Assembly (NCBI RefSeq): GCF_000828915.1
Contig: NZ_AP014569.1
Location: forward strand, 1,612,001 to 1,676,000
Origin: Serpentinimonas maccroryi
GTDB lineage: Bacteria; Pseudomonadota; Gammaproteobacteria; Burkholderiales; Burkholderiaceae_C
DNA: 64,000 bases
Direction: 5' to 3'
The notes under the pieces were generated by a model that saw nothing but the letters and a program-made list of their open reading frames with translations, made no database searches and was not told where the DNA came from. Both the position numbers and the translations under genes were made by a program. Shown here piece by piece: positions 9,175 through 17,792 of the stretch (positions within the stretch are counted from its first letter, which is position 1; every line of letters starts with the position of its first letter).

Positions 9175-9801
9175 ATGAACAGCCCACACCCCTCCCCGGC
9201 CACCCCAGCCGCGCCGCTGGCGCCCACGTTTAGCCTCTGCGTGTTTTGCGGCTCGCGCAGCGGCACCGACCCGCTGCACGCCCAAGCCGCGCAAGCCGTG
9301 GGGCAGTGGATCGGCCGCCACCGCGGCCAGCTGGTGTATGGCGGCGGCAGCAACGGCCTCATGGGTCTACTGGCCGACGCCGCCCTTGAGGCCGGCGCCC
9401 AAGTGGTGGGCGTGATCCCGCAAAGCCTCGAAATCAAAGAGCACGCCAAGCGCGACTGCACCGAACTGCACGTCGTGCCCTCGATGCACCGGCGCAAGCA
9501 GCTCATGGCCGAACGCGCCGACGCTTTTTTGATCATGCCCGGCGGCATCGGCACGCTCGAAGAATGGTTCGAAGTCTGGAGCTGGCGCCAGCTCGGCTAC
9601 CACGACAAGCCCATCGGGGTGCTCAACGTCGGCGGCTACTACGACGCGCTCTTGGGCGCGCTGGGCCAGTCGGCCCAAGCCGGTTTTATGGATAACTGGC
9701 AGCTCGACCTGATCCAGATCTCCTCCAGCATCGACACCCTGCTGCCCGCGCTGGTGCAAAACGCCGGCTTCGCCCCGCCCGATCGGCTCGAGCAGATCTG
9801 A
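9175..9801 (+). CDS. LOG family protein (TIGR00730; nucleotide 5'-monophosphate phosphoribohydrolase)
   Basis: A 208-residue Rossmann-type protein of the LONELY GUY family, which hydrolyses cytokinin riboside or other nucleoside 5'-monophosphates to free base and ribose phosphate. CVFCGSRSG at 22-30, GGGSNGLMG at 57-65 and the signature PGGIGTLEE at 122-130 are all present, as is the conserved Arg-Lys pair just before (RRKQLM). I chose the ATG at 9175; a longer frame from 9001 overlaps dgkA and is not conserved. It is 56 bp downstream of dgkA on the same strand. The physiological substrate in bacteria without plant hosts is uncertain. Confidence 0.93.
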   Translation: MNSPHPSPATPAAPLAPTFSLCVFCGSRSGTDPLHAQAAQAVGQWIGRHRGQLVYGGGSNGLMGLLADAALEAGAQVVGVIPQSLEIKEHAKRDCTELHVVPSMHRRKQLMAERADAFLIMPGGIGTLEEWFEVWSWRQLGYHDKPIGVLNVGGYYDALLGALGQSAQAGFMDNWQLDLIQISSSIDTLLPALVQNAGFAPPDRLEQI

Positions 9802-9873
9802 GGGGCTAAAACCCCCAGCATCCAGCCAGCGAGCGCAAGCTTGCCGCAGCCTGACCGCAAAAACCTTCAAAGC

Positions 9874-10308
9874 TCAAGACGCAGCAACGCGCTGGCAGTC
9901 GATGCTCGGGCCAGCGCCTAGGTGGATGCGCAGACTTTCAGCACCCAGCTGCACCTCTAGGCCCGGCTGCGCGAATACGCCCGCCGAGCCGCCCGGCGGC
10001 GGGTGCAGTTCGTGGTTGCGCCCGGCGCGCACCAGCACCGCCACCCCTTGCAACGGAAAGTAGCGCCACTCGACGCGCAGCCCGTCGGCGCAAGCGAAGT
10101 GCGCGCGCTGCATGGGCGTAGGGGGTATGGGCGCAGCCTCGCTGGGAATGTGGGCTGCGGGGGGATGTGTGGGCGCGAGCGTGGGTGCGGGTGCGGGTGC
10201 GGGTGCGACTGCAGGCACAGCCACCGGCGCCCCGGTATGCGGACGCTCGCATGCAGCCAAGGCCAGCGCCAGCATTGCCAGCAATGAAAATGCAGCAAGA
10301 CGCAGCAC
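9874..10308 (-). CDS. Putative lipoprotein with MliC-like (lysozyme-inhibitor) domain
   Basis: An exported lipoprotein of about 144 residues. From a GTG at 10308 it starts MLRLAAFSLLAMLALALAAC, a short basic n-region, a hydrophobic core and a lipobox with Cys20. An Ala/Pro linker encoded by hexamer repeats (about 10180-10205) follows. The C-terminal domain has FACADG near its start and IDCQRV at its end, the disulphide pair and spacing of the MliC fold. No ATG fits; a TTG overlapping the glnB stop is the alternative start. It lies 56 bp after glnB on the same strand. The domain call rests on pattern, not on a search. Confidence 0.7.
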   Translation of the reverse strand: MLRLAAFSLLAMLALALAACERPHTGAPVAVPAVAPAPAPAPTLAPTHPPAAHIPSEAAPIPPTPMQRAHFACADGLRVEWRYFPLQGVAVLVRAGRNHELHPPPGGSAGVFAQPGLEVQLGAESLRIHLGAGPSIDCQRVAAS

Positions 10309-10364
10309 CCCGAGCGGCCCCAAGCCCTGTGGGCGCTGGCGCGGCTGGTGCAGCTGCTGCAAGC

Positions 10365-10709
<345 letters not shown>

Positions 10710-10738
10710 CTACAAAAATCGGTTGCAAAGGGCTCTGG

Positions 10739-10757
10739 CTACAACTTTGCATTGTAG
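10739..10757. promoter_or_regulatory. Inverted repeat in the glnB upstream region
   Basis: CTACAA and TTGTAG form perfect 6-bp arms around a 7-nt centre, 36 bp upstream of the glnB start. On the glnB strand the first arm contains TACAAT, a possible -10 hexamer, so a bound protein could block transcription. No -35 was identified, and the site does not match the NtrC consensus. Confidence 0.3.
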
Positions 10758-10869
10758 TGCCGCAGTGCGCGGCTTGGCGTGATCGGCGTGCACACAACCC
10801 TTGTCCCACTGCCCCAGCAGACCAAGGGCCTAGCGACAGCGCACAACGGCGAACGGCGCTCGGCGGCGT

Positions 10870-12813
10870 TCAGCCGCGGTAGCGATTGGTGTTGGGGTAG
10901 CGCCAGTCTTTGCCAAAGCTGCGCGGCGTCACACGCGTACCCAGCGGGCCTTGGCGGCGCTTGTATTCGCTCAGGCGCAGCAGCCGCAGCACCTGCTCCA
11001 CCGCTGCAGCGGGCAGGCCAGCAGCGACGATCTGGGCCGCGCTCTGCTCTTGCTCGACGTAGCGCTCGACGATGGCGTCGAGCACTTCATAGGGCGGCAG
11101 GCTGTCTTGGTCGGTTTGGTTCGGGCGCAGCTCGGCGCTCGGGGGCCGGGTGATGATGCGCTCGGGGATCGGGTTGGCGCCGCGGCCGAAGGGGTCGTGG
11201 GCGTTGCGCCAGCGCGCCAGCTCGAACACCCGGGTTTTGGGCACGTCTTTGAGCACGGCAAAACCGCCGGCCATGTCGCCGTAGAGGGTGCAGTAGCCGG
11301 TGGCGAGCTCGCTCTTGTTGCCGGTGGTGAGCACGATGGCGCCGAACTTGTTGGACAGCGCCATGAGCAACATGCCGCGGATGCGCGCCTGCAGGTTTTC
11401 TTCGGTGAGGTCGGGGGCACGGCCCTCGAACAGGGGCTCGAGCGTGTGCAGCAGCGCCTCGAACACCGGCTGGATCGACAGTTCCTCGTGGCGCACGCCC
11501 AGGCGCGCGGCCATATCGCGCGCGTCGATGAGCGAAATGTCGGCGCTGTAGGGCGAGGGCAGCATGAGCGTGCGCACGCGCGCAGCCCCCAAGGCATCGA
11601 CCGCCAGCGCCAACACCAGCGCCGAATCGATGCCGCCCGAGAGGCCCAACAGCGCCCCCGGAAAGCCGTTTTTGTCCACGTAGTCGCGCAAGCCCAGCAC
11701 CAGCGCCTGCCAGAGCTCGGCCAGCGGCTCGGGCACGGGGGCCACCGGGCCGCTTAGGCGCCACGGCTGGGGCAGCGCAGCGTTGGCGGCGATAGCTTGG
11801 GATGGGGATGGGGATGGGGATGGGGCGCTGACGCTGGGTGTGGGTGTGGGCGCAGCGTCGCTTGCCCACAGGTCGATGCGCAACAGCTCGGGCACGAAAC
11901 TGGCGGCGCGCGCGGCCAAGCGGCCGTCGTACCCAAGGGCGAAGCTGCGGCCCTCAAACACCACCTCGTCTTGCGCCCCCACCAGGTGCGCATAGACCAG
12001 CGGCAAGCCGGTCTCGGCCACGCGCTGGCGCATCACCTGCTCGCGCTGCGCGCCCTTGCCCCAGTGAAAGGGCGAGGCATTGAGCACCAGCAGCAGCTCG
12101 GCGCCAGCGGCCTGGGACTGCGCGGCAGGTTCGGGATACCAAGCGTCTTCGCAGATCAGCAGCCCCAAGCGCAGCCGCTGCCCGGCGCTGCCAGCCAGAT
12201 CGAACACGCCCACGCCCTGGCCCGGCACGAAGGTGCGCTGCTCGTCGAACACCTGGTAGTTGGGCAGCTCGCGTTTGGCGTAGCGCAGCAGCACGCGCCC
12301 GTGCGCCAGCACCGAGGCGGCGTTGAGGCAGCGTGTGCGGCCGTGGCCGCTGGCAGGGGGTGGGTCGATGTGGTTGGCCGTCGGGCTGTCGGTAGGGCCA
12401 TTTGCTGGACCGGCCCATTTGCCTGCCTCAACGCCTGCCTCAACGCCAGCACCGGCACCCACTGCAGACGCCAGCGCCGCCGGGTGCCCCACCACCAGGT
12501 GCAGCCCCGGCCAACTGGCGCTCAGGCGCGCCAGCTCCTGCAGCGCGGCCTCGCAGTCGGCCACGAAGGCCGGCCGCAGCAGCAGGTCTTCGGCGGGGTA
12601 GCCGCACAGCGCCAGCTCGGGGGTGAGCAGCAGCTGCGCACCTTGGGCGTGCGCCGCCTGCGCCGCCGCCGCGATCTGGCGCACGTTGCCCGCCAAGTCG
12701 CCGACGACGACGTTGAGCTGCGCCACACAGAGCGTCAGCGTGGCCGCGCCCGGGTGGCTCGGCAGATCGGTAGCCAAAGCGATAGGCAGATCGGTGGGCA
12801 AGGCAGCGGCCAC
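10870..12813 (-). CDS. nadE: Glutamine-dependent NAD+ synthetase
   Basis: A 647-residue bifunctional enzyme that amidates nicotinic acid adenine dinucleotide using ammonia from glutamine. The N-terminal nitrilase-type glutaminase shows its triad: Glu66 in TPELAL, Lys180 in YAKRELPNY and Cys221 in LLICEDAW. The C-terminal synthetase has the P-loop SGGIDSALV at 392-400. Two low-complexity inserts are unusual: an Ala/Gly/Val segment at about 117-150 and a Ser/Pro repeat at 321-340 encoded by TCCCCA hexamers. The start is a GTG; conserved sequence begins near residue 26, so a downstream TTG start is possible. It lies between ppa (45 bp) and glnB on one strand. Confidence 0.95.
   Translation of the reverse strand: MAAALPTDLPIALATDLPSHPGAATLTLCVAQLNVVVGDLAGNVRQIAAAAQAAHAQGAQLLLTPELALCGYPAEDLLLRPAFVADCEAALQELARLSASWPGLHLVVGHPAALASAVGAGAGVEAGVEAGKWAGPANGPTDSPTANHIDPPPASGHGRTRCLNAASVLAHGRVLLRYAKRELPNYQVFDEQRTFVPGQGVGVFDLAGSAGQRLRLGLLICEDAWYPEPAAQSQAAGAELLLVLNASPFHWGKGAQREQVMRQRVAETGLPLVYAHLVGAQDEVVFEGRSFALGYDGRLAARAASFVPELLRIDLWASDAAPTPTPSVSAPSPSPSPSQAIAANAALPQPWRLSGPVAPVPEPLAELWQALVLGLRDYVDKNGFPGALLGLSGGIDSALVLALAVDALGAARVRTLMLPSPYSADISLIDARDMAARLGVRHEELSIQPVFEALLHTLEPLFEGRAPDLTEENLQARIRGMLLMALSNKFGAIVLTTGNKSELATGYCTLYGDMAGGFAVLKDVPKTRVFELARWRNAHDPFGRGANPIPERIITRPPSAELRPNQTDQDSLPPYEVLDAIVERYVEQEQSAAQIVAAGLPAAAVEQVLRLLRLSEYKRRQGPLGTRVTPRSFGKDWRYPNTNRYRG
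11800..11825. repeat. Hexamer tandem repeat inside nadE
   Basis: Four uninterrupted copies of GATGGG on the + strand, encoding Ser-Pro repeats on the other strand. The unit is a multiple of three, so copy-number change would lengthen the linker without a frameshift. Five runs of three or more G spaced by 2-3 nt also fit a G-quadruplex motif. Confidence 0.85.
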
Positions 12814-12858
12814 GGCAGTATTCAGTGTGCGGCCTCAGCCTCTCAGCCGATCAGCTGA

Positions 12859-13398
12859 TCAGCCCTGCCGCTCTTTTTCGTAGGCGGCGATGCCGTCGCG
12901 GATTTCTTGGTGCGCGGCCTCGATCCCGTCCCAGCCCAGCACCTTGACCCACTTGCCGGGGTCGAGGTCTTTGTAGTGCTCAAAAAAGTGCTCGATCTGC
13001 TTGAGGCTGATCGGGTTCAGATCCGACAGGCTCTGCCACTGAGAGTACAGGGGCAGGATTTTTTCGGTCGGCACCGCCAGCACCTTGCCATCGACGCCGC
13101 CTTCGTCCTCCATCTTGAGGATACCCAGCGCGCGGCACGGCACCACCACCCCGGGCGGCAGCGGCACCGGGGTGATGACCAGCACATCGACTGGGTCGCC
13201 GTCGCCCGAGATGGTCTTGGGCACGTAACCGTAGTTGGTCGGGTAGTGCATGGCGGTGTTCATGAAGCGATCGACAAAAATGCAGCCCGAGGCTTTGTCG
13301 ACCTCGTATTTGATCGGGTCGCCGTTCATCGAGATTTCGATGATGACGTTGAACACTGCGGGGGCCTTGTTGCCGGGGGTAACGTGGTCGAGTGACAT
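12859..13398 (-). CDS. ppa: Inorganic pyrophosphatase
   Basis: Hydrolyses pyrophosphate released by biosynthetic reactions, pulling them forward; a soluble Mg-dependent family I enzyme of 179 residues. The signature DGDPVDV (residues 66-72) contains the metal-binding aspartates, and the N-terminal FNVIIEI and KYEVDK segments are conserved. The start at 13398 (MSLDHV) is the usual one; the frame runs further upstream across the divergent moaA promoter region without similarity. It precedes nadE by 45 bp. NAD synthesis releases pyrophosphate, so the pairing makes metabolic sense. A 12-bp palindrome (GATCAGCTGATC, 12849-12860) overlaps the stop codon. Confidence 0.96.
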   Translation of the reverse strand: MSLDHVTPGNKAPAVFNVIIEISMNGDPIKYEVDKASGCIFVDRFMNTAMHYPTNYGYVPKTISGDGDPVDVLVITPVPLPPGVVVPCRALGILKMEDEGGVDGKVLAVPTEKILPLYSQWQSLSDLNPISLKQIEHFFEHYKDLDPGKWVKVLGWDGIEAAHQEIRDGIAAYEKERQG

Positions 13399-13528
13399 GG
13401 ATGTACAGCCTGTGGTTGAAGATGGGCCAAGAATTGAAACCGATTTTACCTGCGCCAAACTGACTGGAACTGGCTGAATGCACCGCGGCGCCCACCTGCT
13501 GCCGCCAGTTGGTATAAGCTTACGAAAT

Positions 13529-14680
13529 ATGGCAGAGCGCATCATCCCCTTGGTCAACGCCTTCAACCCCGGCCTTGCAGTGCCGACGGGGCCGGCGAGC
13601 GGGCGCTGCACGCCACCCAGTGGCGTATTGCTCGACGCCTTGGGGCGGCCGCTGCGCGACTTGCGCATCAGCGTCACCGACCGCTGCAACTTTCGCTGCA
13701 GCTACTGCATGCCGCGCGAAACCTTCGACCGCCACCACGCTTTTTTGCCGCACGCCGATCTGCTCAGCTTCGAGGAGATCACGCGGTTGGCGCGGCTCTT
13801 TGTGGCGCACGGGGTGCGCAAGCTGCGCCTGACCGGCGGCGAGCCGCTGCTGCGCAAAAACGTCGAAACCCTGATCGAGCAACTGGCGCAACTGCGCACC
13901 CCCGAGGGCCTGCCGCTCGACCTCACCCTGACCACCAACGCCAGCTTGCTGCAGCGCAAGGCACGCAGCCTTAAAGCCGCCGGGCTGAGCCGCATCACCA
14001 TCAGCCTCGATGCGCTCGACGACGCGGTGTTCAGGCGCATGAACGACGCCGATTTTCCGGTCGCCGAGGTGCTGGCCGGGATCGATGCCGCCGAGGCCGT
14101 CGGGCTGGGGCCGATCAAGATCAACACCGTGGTCAAGCGCGGCACCAACGAGCACCAGATTTTGCCGCTGGTGCGCCACTTCCGCGGCCGCCCGTTGGCC
14201 TTGCGCTTCATCGAATACATGGACGTGGGCTGCAGCAACGGCTGGCAGATGGACGAGGTGCTGCCCAGCGCGGAGGCGCGCCAGCTGATCGAGGCCGAGC
14301 TGCCGCTGCTGGCGCTGCCGGCCAGCGCCGCCGGCGAGACCGCCGAACGCTGGGGCCATGCCGGGCCCGATGGGCGCCACGACCCGGCGCTGGGCGAGGT
14401 GGGCTTCATCAGCAGCGTCACCCAAGCCTTCTGCCGCGACTGCAACCGCGCCCGCCTCTCGACCGAGGGCAAGGTCTATCTGTGCCTGTTTGCCAACCAA
14501 GGTTACGACCTGCGCGCCCTGCTGCGCACCGGCGCCAGCGACGCCGATCTGGCCCACGCCATCGCCGCGATCTGGCAGCCGCGGCGCGAGCGCTACTCGG
14601 AGCTGCGTGCCAGCCTGCCCGCAGCCGCGCGCGCGCCCGAGGCCGGCAAGCGCATCGAAATGAGCTACATCGGCGGCTGA
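13529..14680 (+). CDS. moaA: GTP 3',8-cyclase (molybdenum cofactor synthesis)
   Basis: A radical-SAM enzyme converting GTP to 3',8-cyclo-GTP, the first step of molybdopterin synthesis. The 383-residue protein has the N-terminal 4Fe-4S motif CNFRCSYC (Cys53, 57, 60), the C-terminal cluster cysteines in [10 protein letters not shown] and a third near YLCLF, and ends with the double glycine (SYIGG) needed for activity. I chose the ATG at 13529 (MAERIIPLV), which resembles the usual start in this family; an ATG at 13478 is also in frame. It has no clear ribosome site: TATAAG at 13513-13518 is only 10 nt from the start. Divergent from ppa. Confidence 0.94.
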   Translation: MAERIIPLVNAFNPGLAVPTGPASGRCTPPSGVLLDALGRPLRDLRISVTDRCNFRCSYCMPRETFDRHHAFLPHADLLSFEEITRLARLFVAHGVRKLRLTGGEPLLRKNVETLIEQLAQLRTPEGLPLDLTLTTNASLLQRKARSLKAAGLSRITISLDALDDAVFRRMNDADFPVAEVLAGIDAAEAVGLGPIKINTVVKRGTNEHQILPLVRHFRGRPLALRFIEYMDVGCSNGWQMDEVLPSAEARQLIEAELPLLALPASAAGETAERWGHAGPDGRHDPALGEVGFISSVTQAFCRDCNRARLSTEGKVYLCLFANQGYDLRALLRTGASDADLAHAIAAIWQPRRERYSELRASLPAAARAPEAGKRIEMSYIGG

Positions 14681-14712
14681 CGGGCCCCCACACCACCCGG
14701 GAGACCACCCCC

Positions 14713-15864
14713 ATGGCCCAGATTTTTTACCTGACCCAGATCCAGATCGAGCTCGGTGCCCTGCGCCTGCTGGCCAGCGAGTGTGATCGCGTGGGCATCC
14801 AGCGGCCGCTGATCGTCACCGACGCCGGGGTGCGCGCCGCCGGGCTGCTGGAGCGCGCCGTGGTGGCCTTGGGCCAAGGCGGCGCTGCCCTGCCGCACGC
14901 GGTGTTCGACGCCACCCCCAGCAACCCGACCGAGGCCGCCGTGCGCGCCGCCGCGGCGGTGTATGGACAGGAGCGCTGCGACGGCCTGATCGCGCTCGGC
15001 GGCGGCAGCGCCATCGACTGCGCCAAGGGCGTGGCGATCGCGCTCGCGCACCCGGGGCCGCTCAAGGCTTACGCCACCATCGAGGGCGGCTCGGCCAAAA
15101 TCAGCGCCCAGCTGCCACCCCTGATCGCCGTGCCCACCACCGCCGGCACCGGCAGCGAAGTGGCCCGTGGCGCCATCCTGATCGTCGATGACGGGCGCAA
15201 GCTCGGCTTTCACAGCTGGCACCTGCTGCCCAAGGCGGCCATCCTCGACCCCGAACTCACGCTCGGCCTGCCGCCGCTGCTCACCGCCGCCACCGGCATG
15301 GACGCGATCGCGCACTGCATGGAAACCTTCATGGCCAGCGCCTTCAACCCACCGGCCGACGGCATCGCGCTCGACGGGCTGGCGCGCGGCTGGGCGCACA
15401 TCGAGCGCGCCACCCGCGACGGTCTCGACCGCCAAGCGCGGCTGCAGATGATGAGCGCCAGCATGCAGGGCGCGCTGGCGTTTCAAAAGGGGCTGGGCTG
15501 CGTGCATTCGCTCAGCCACAGCCTGGGCGGCGTGTTGCCGCGGCTGCACCACGGCACCCTGAATGCGGTGTTTCTGCCCGCCGTGCTGGCTTTCAACGCC
15601 AGCGCCGAAGCGGTGCAGCAAGAGCGTCGGTTGGAGCGCATGGCGCAGGCCATGGGTTTGGGCACCGACCCGCAGGCCGTCGGGCCGGCAATCCGCGCCC
15701 TCAATGCACGCTTGGGCCTGCCCAGCGGACTGGCGGCGCTCGGCGTGGGCCCGGAGGTGTTCGAACGCGTGATCGCAGGCGCCCTGGCCGACCACTGCCA
15801 CCAAAGCAATCCGCGCTTGGCCAGCCCCGACGACTACCGCGCCCTGCTCGAGGCATCGATGTAA
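14713..15864 (+). CDS. Iron-containing alcohol dehydrogenase
   Basis: A 383-residue NAD(P)-dependent group III alcohol dehydrogenase, cytoplasmic. Visible motifs are GGGSAID (96-102) for the dinucleotide, PTTAGTGSEV for the phosphate-binding region, and the metal-ligand helices GMDAIAHCMET and GLGCVHSLSHSLGG with the conserved histidines. The substrate is not evident; members oxidise or reduce short alcohols, 1,3-propanediol, 4-hydroxybutyrate or maleylacetate. The ATG at 14713 lies 32 bp after moaA with a CACCCCC spacer and only GGGAG further upstream. A functional tie to molybdenum cofactor is not apparent. It converges with the patatin gene, 16 bp away. Confidence 0.9.
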   Translation: MAQIFYLTQIQIELGALRLLASECDRVGIQRPLIVTDAGVRAAGLLERAVVALGQGGAALPHAVFDATPSNPTEAAVRAAAAVYGQERCDGLIALGGGSAIDCAKGVAIALAHPGPLKAYATIEGGSAKISAQLPPLIAVPTTAGTGSEVARGAILIVDDGRKLGFHSWHLLPKAAILDPELTLGLPPLLTAATGMDAIAHCMETFMASAFNPPADGIALDGLARGWAHIERATRDGLDRQARLQMMSASMQGALAFQKGLGCVHSLSHSLGGVLPRLHHGTLNAVFLPAVLAFNASAEAVQQERRLERMAQAMGLGTDPQAVGPAIRALNARLGLPSGLAALGVGPEVFERVIAGALADHCHQSNPRLASPDDYRALLEASM

Positions 15865-15880
15865 AACCGCAGCCTAGGCG

Positions 15881-16963
15881 CTACAGCGGCTGCACCACAG
15901 ACGGATCGGGCCGCTGCAGCCAGGCGGCGAATTCGTCGGCCAGCTGCTGGCTCGCCGCCGCCGCTGCGCTCCAAGCGCGCATGCGCGCCGCCAGGTCGCT
16001 GCCGTAGCGCTCGAAATCGCTGCGATCGGGCAGCTTGCCATCGGGCAGCGTGCGCAGCCAATCTGGGTCCGGCGCCAGCACCAGGGTGCGGTCCAGAAAC
16101 GCCGTGCTGCGGTGGCGCCACTTGAGCGCCTTGTCGAGCCAACCGGGCACCAGTTGGCGCTGAAAATGCGGGCACAGCACCAGGCCGGACGCACGCTGCC
16201 AGTCCAGGTGCAGGTGGTAGTCGGTGATGCCGCCGTCCCAATAGGCGCCCGGGGGCGCGCCGGCGATGTCGGGCACCGCCTGCATGGCAAACGGCACCGA
16301 GCAACTGGCTTGCAGCGCGGGCAGCCAGTTGCACTCGTCGAGCCAAACCTGCCGCGTGCGCAGGTCGGTGCGACCAAAGGGCAAGGCCGCCCCCGGGGTC
16401 GAAAATACCACCCGCTCCAGCCAAGCGCCCAACGCCGGGCGGTGCAGCGCGTTGCTCAGCCAAGCGCCCAGATAGCCCGCCGGGGTGCGCCAGCGCCCCT
16501 CGCGACGCAGCAGGTGGCGGCCGCGGGCCGTGAGCACATGCAGCCGGTAGCGTGGGTGCGCCAGCACCTGCTGCGCACGGCCGGCGTAGAACAGCTGCAA
16601 GTTGTGTGCAAAACGCTCGCTCACGTGCGCCGCCGTGGGCCGCTTGCGCCCCGCTGGCAGCTCGAACTGCTGGCGGATGTAGCCGTGCTCGAAGCGCTCG
16701 AAGGCGGCCGCACAATCGTCCAAACAGGCCGTCGCCATGCGCCAGGCCCCGATCGAGGCGCCCACCAGGTCGATGGGCTGCGTGCTCTGCGCCAGCCAAT
16801 GGCCAAAGATGAAGCGGTCCAGCGGCCCCAAAATCAGCCCCTTGGGGCCGCCGGCGGCCCCAGCGACGATGCCCACGTCGCGCGCCTGCAAACCTTGGGC
16901 GTGCAGATGACGCAGCGCCGCCGGGCCGGCGTAGAGGCGCAAGGCCTGCAAACCGGCCGCCAT
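15881..16963 (-). CDS. Patatin-like phospholipase family protein
   Basis: A 360-residue Ser-Asp dyad acyl hydrolase. The nucleophile elbow is GASIG (Ser70), and the dyad Asp lies in WDGGITDYH near residue 245. Instead of the usual glycine-rich oxyanion loop there is VAGAAGGPKG (33-42). No signal peptide is seen. It begins at 16963, where its ATG shares one base with the stop of the upstream HDOD gene (TGATG), so the two are translationally coupled. Lipid substrate and role are unknown; the coupling to signalling-type HDOD genes is unusual. Confidence 0.87.
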   Translation of the reverse strand: MAAGLQALRLYAGPAALRHLHAQGLQARDVGIVAGAAGGPKGLILGPLDRFIFGHWLAQSTQPIDLVGASIGAWRMATACLDDCAAAFERFEHGYIRQQFELPAGRKRPTAAHVSERFAHNLQLFYAGRAQQVLAHPRYRLHVLTARGRHLLRREGRWRTPAGYLGAWLSNALHRPALGAWLERVVFSTPGAALPFGRTDLRTRQVWLDECNWLPALQASCSVPFAMQAVPDIAGAPPGAYWDGGITDYHLHLDWQRASGLVLCPHFQRQLVPGWLDKALKWRHRSTAFLDRTLVLAPDPDWLRTLPDGKLPDRSDFERYGSDLAARMRAWSAAAAASQQLADEFAAWLQRPDPSVVQPL

Positions 16964-17775
16964 CAGAGCGCCGGCAAGCGGTCCAGCCCGGCCACGTCGG
17001 GCGCCACCAGCAGGTCCGGGTCCAGCCCCAGCGCCTCGCCCACGTCGTCCGGGTAGTGGTCGATCAGCTCGTTGGCGCGGTTGCCCGCCAGCAGCAGGCG
17101 CGCGCGCCAGCTGGCCAGGTGCACCACCGCCGCCAGCGGCTCCTGTTCGGCTGGCGCCAACGGCTCGGTGTGCTGCGCGATGGCCGTCACCAGCAAGCGC
17201 GGCAGGCGCCAGTGCTGAGCCAAGGCGGCACCGGCTTCGGCGTAGCTGTAGCCCAGCGCCAGCCGCTCGACTGCGGCGCGCTCGAGCGCAAACGCGTCCA
17301 AGCGCCGGTTCAGGCTGGCCATGGCCTCGGGCATGCCCATGTGCAGCACCAACTCGCCCACGCCGTGCAACAGCGCCGCCGTGAAGGCCAGGTTGGCATC
17401 GAGCCGGCGCGGGGTGCACAGGAGCCGGGCCACGGTGGCGGCGGCAAAGCTGAAATGCCAGAATTTGTCGAGGTGGATGCCGCTCACGGCGTGAAAGCTG
17501 GCATTCAGGGCCGCAGCGATGACCAGCGCACGCACCTTGTTGAGCCCCAGCACCGCAATCGCCTCGCGCACCGTGCCGACCGGGTTTAGCAGGGCAAAAA
17601 AGGAGGAATTGGCCTGCCGCAACAGGCGCGCCGTGAGCACCGGATCGTGCTCGATGTCGCGCGCCAGAGCGTCGAAATCGACCTCGTCGAACTCGAAGGT
17701 CTGGATCAGCTTGGCCGCCAGCTCGGGCACCACCGGCAGGCTTTGGGGTTGGCGCAGCAGTTCATCGAGTCGCAT
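16963..17775 (-). CDS. HDOD domain-containing protein
   Basis: A single-domain HDOD protein (about 270 residues), related to HD phosphohydrolases but normally lacking catalytic HD residues, used in bacterial signalling and motility control. Typical segments are DPVLTARLLRQANSSFF, AIAVLGLNKVRALV, FWHFSFAAATVARLL and LLHGVGELVLHMGMPEA. The start at 17775 (MRLDELL) is chosen because it aligns with the start of the neighbouring paralogue; an ATG at 17793 overlapping the upstream stop would add six residues. It sits between its paralogue and the patatin gene, with overlapping ends, so the three form one operon. Confidence 0.88.
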   Translation of the reverse strand: MRLDELLRQPQSLPVVPELAAKLIQTFEFDEVDFDALARDIEHDPVLTARLLRQANSSFFALLNPVGTVREAIAVLGLNKVRALVIAAALNASFHAVSGIHLDKFWHFSFAAATVARLLCTPRRLDANLAFTAALLHGVGELVLHMGMPEAMASLNRRLDAFALERAAVERLALGYSYAEAGAALAQHWRLPRLLVTAIAQHTEPLAPAEQEPLAAVVHLASWRARLLLAGNRANELIDHYPDDVGEALGLDPDLLVAPDVAGLDRLPAL

Positions 17776-17792
17776 CGGGTGCTCAAGCCTCA

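Noticed and set aside
12849-12860. GATCAGCTGATC palindrome at the ppa stop
   Set aside because: Too short and placed over a stop codon; no T run, so neither operator nor terminator is supported.
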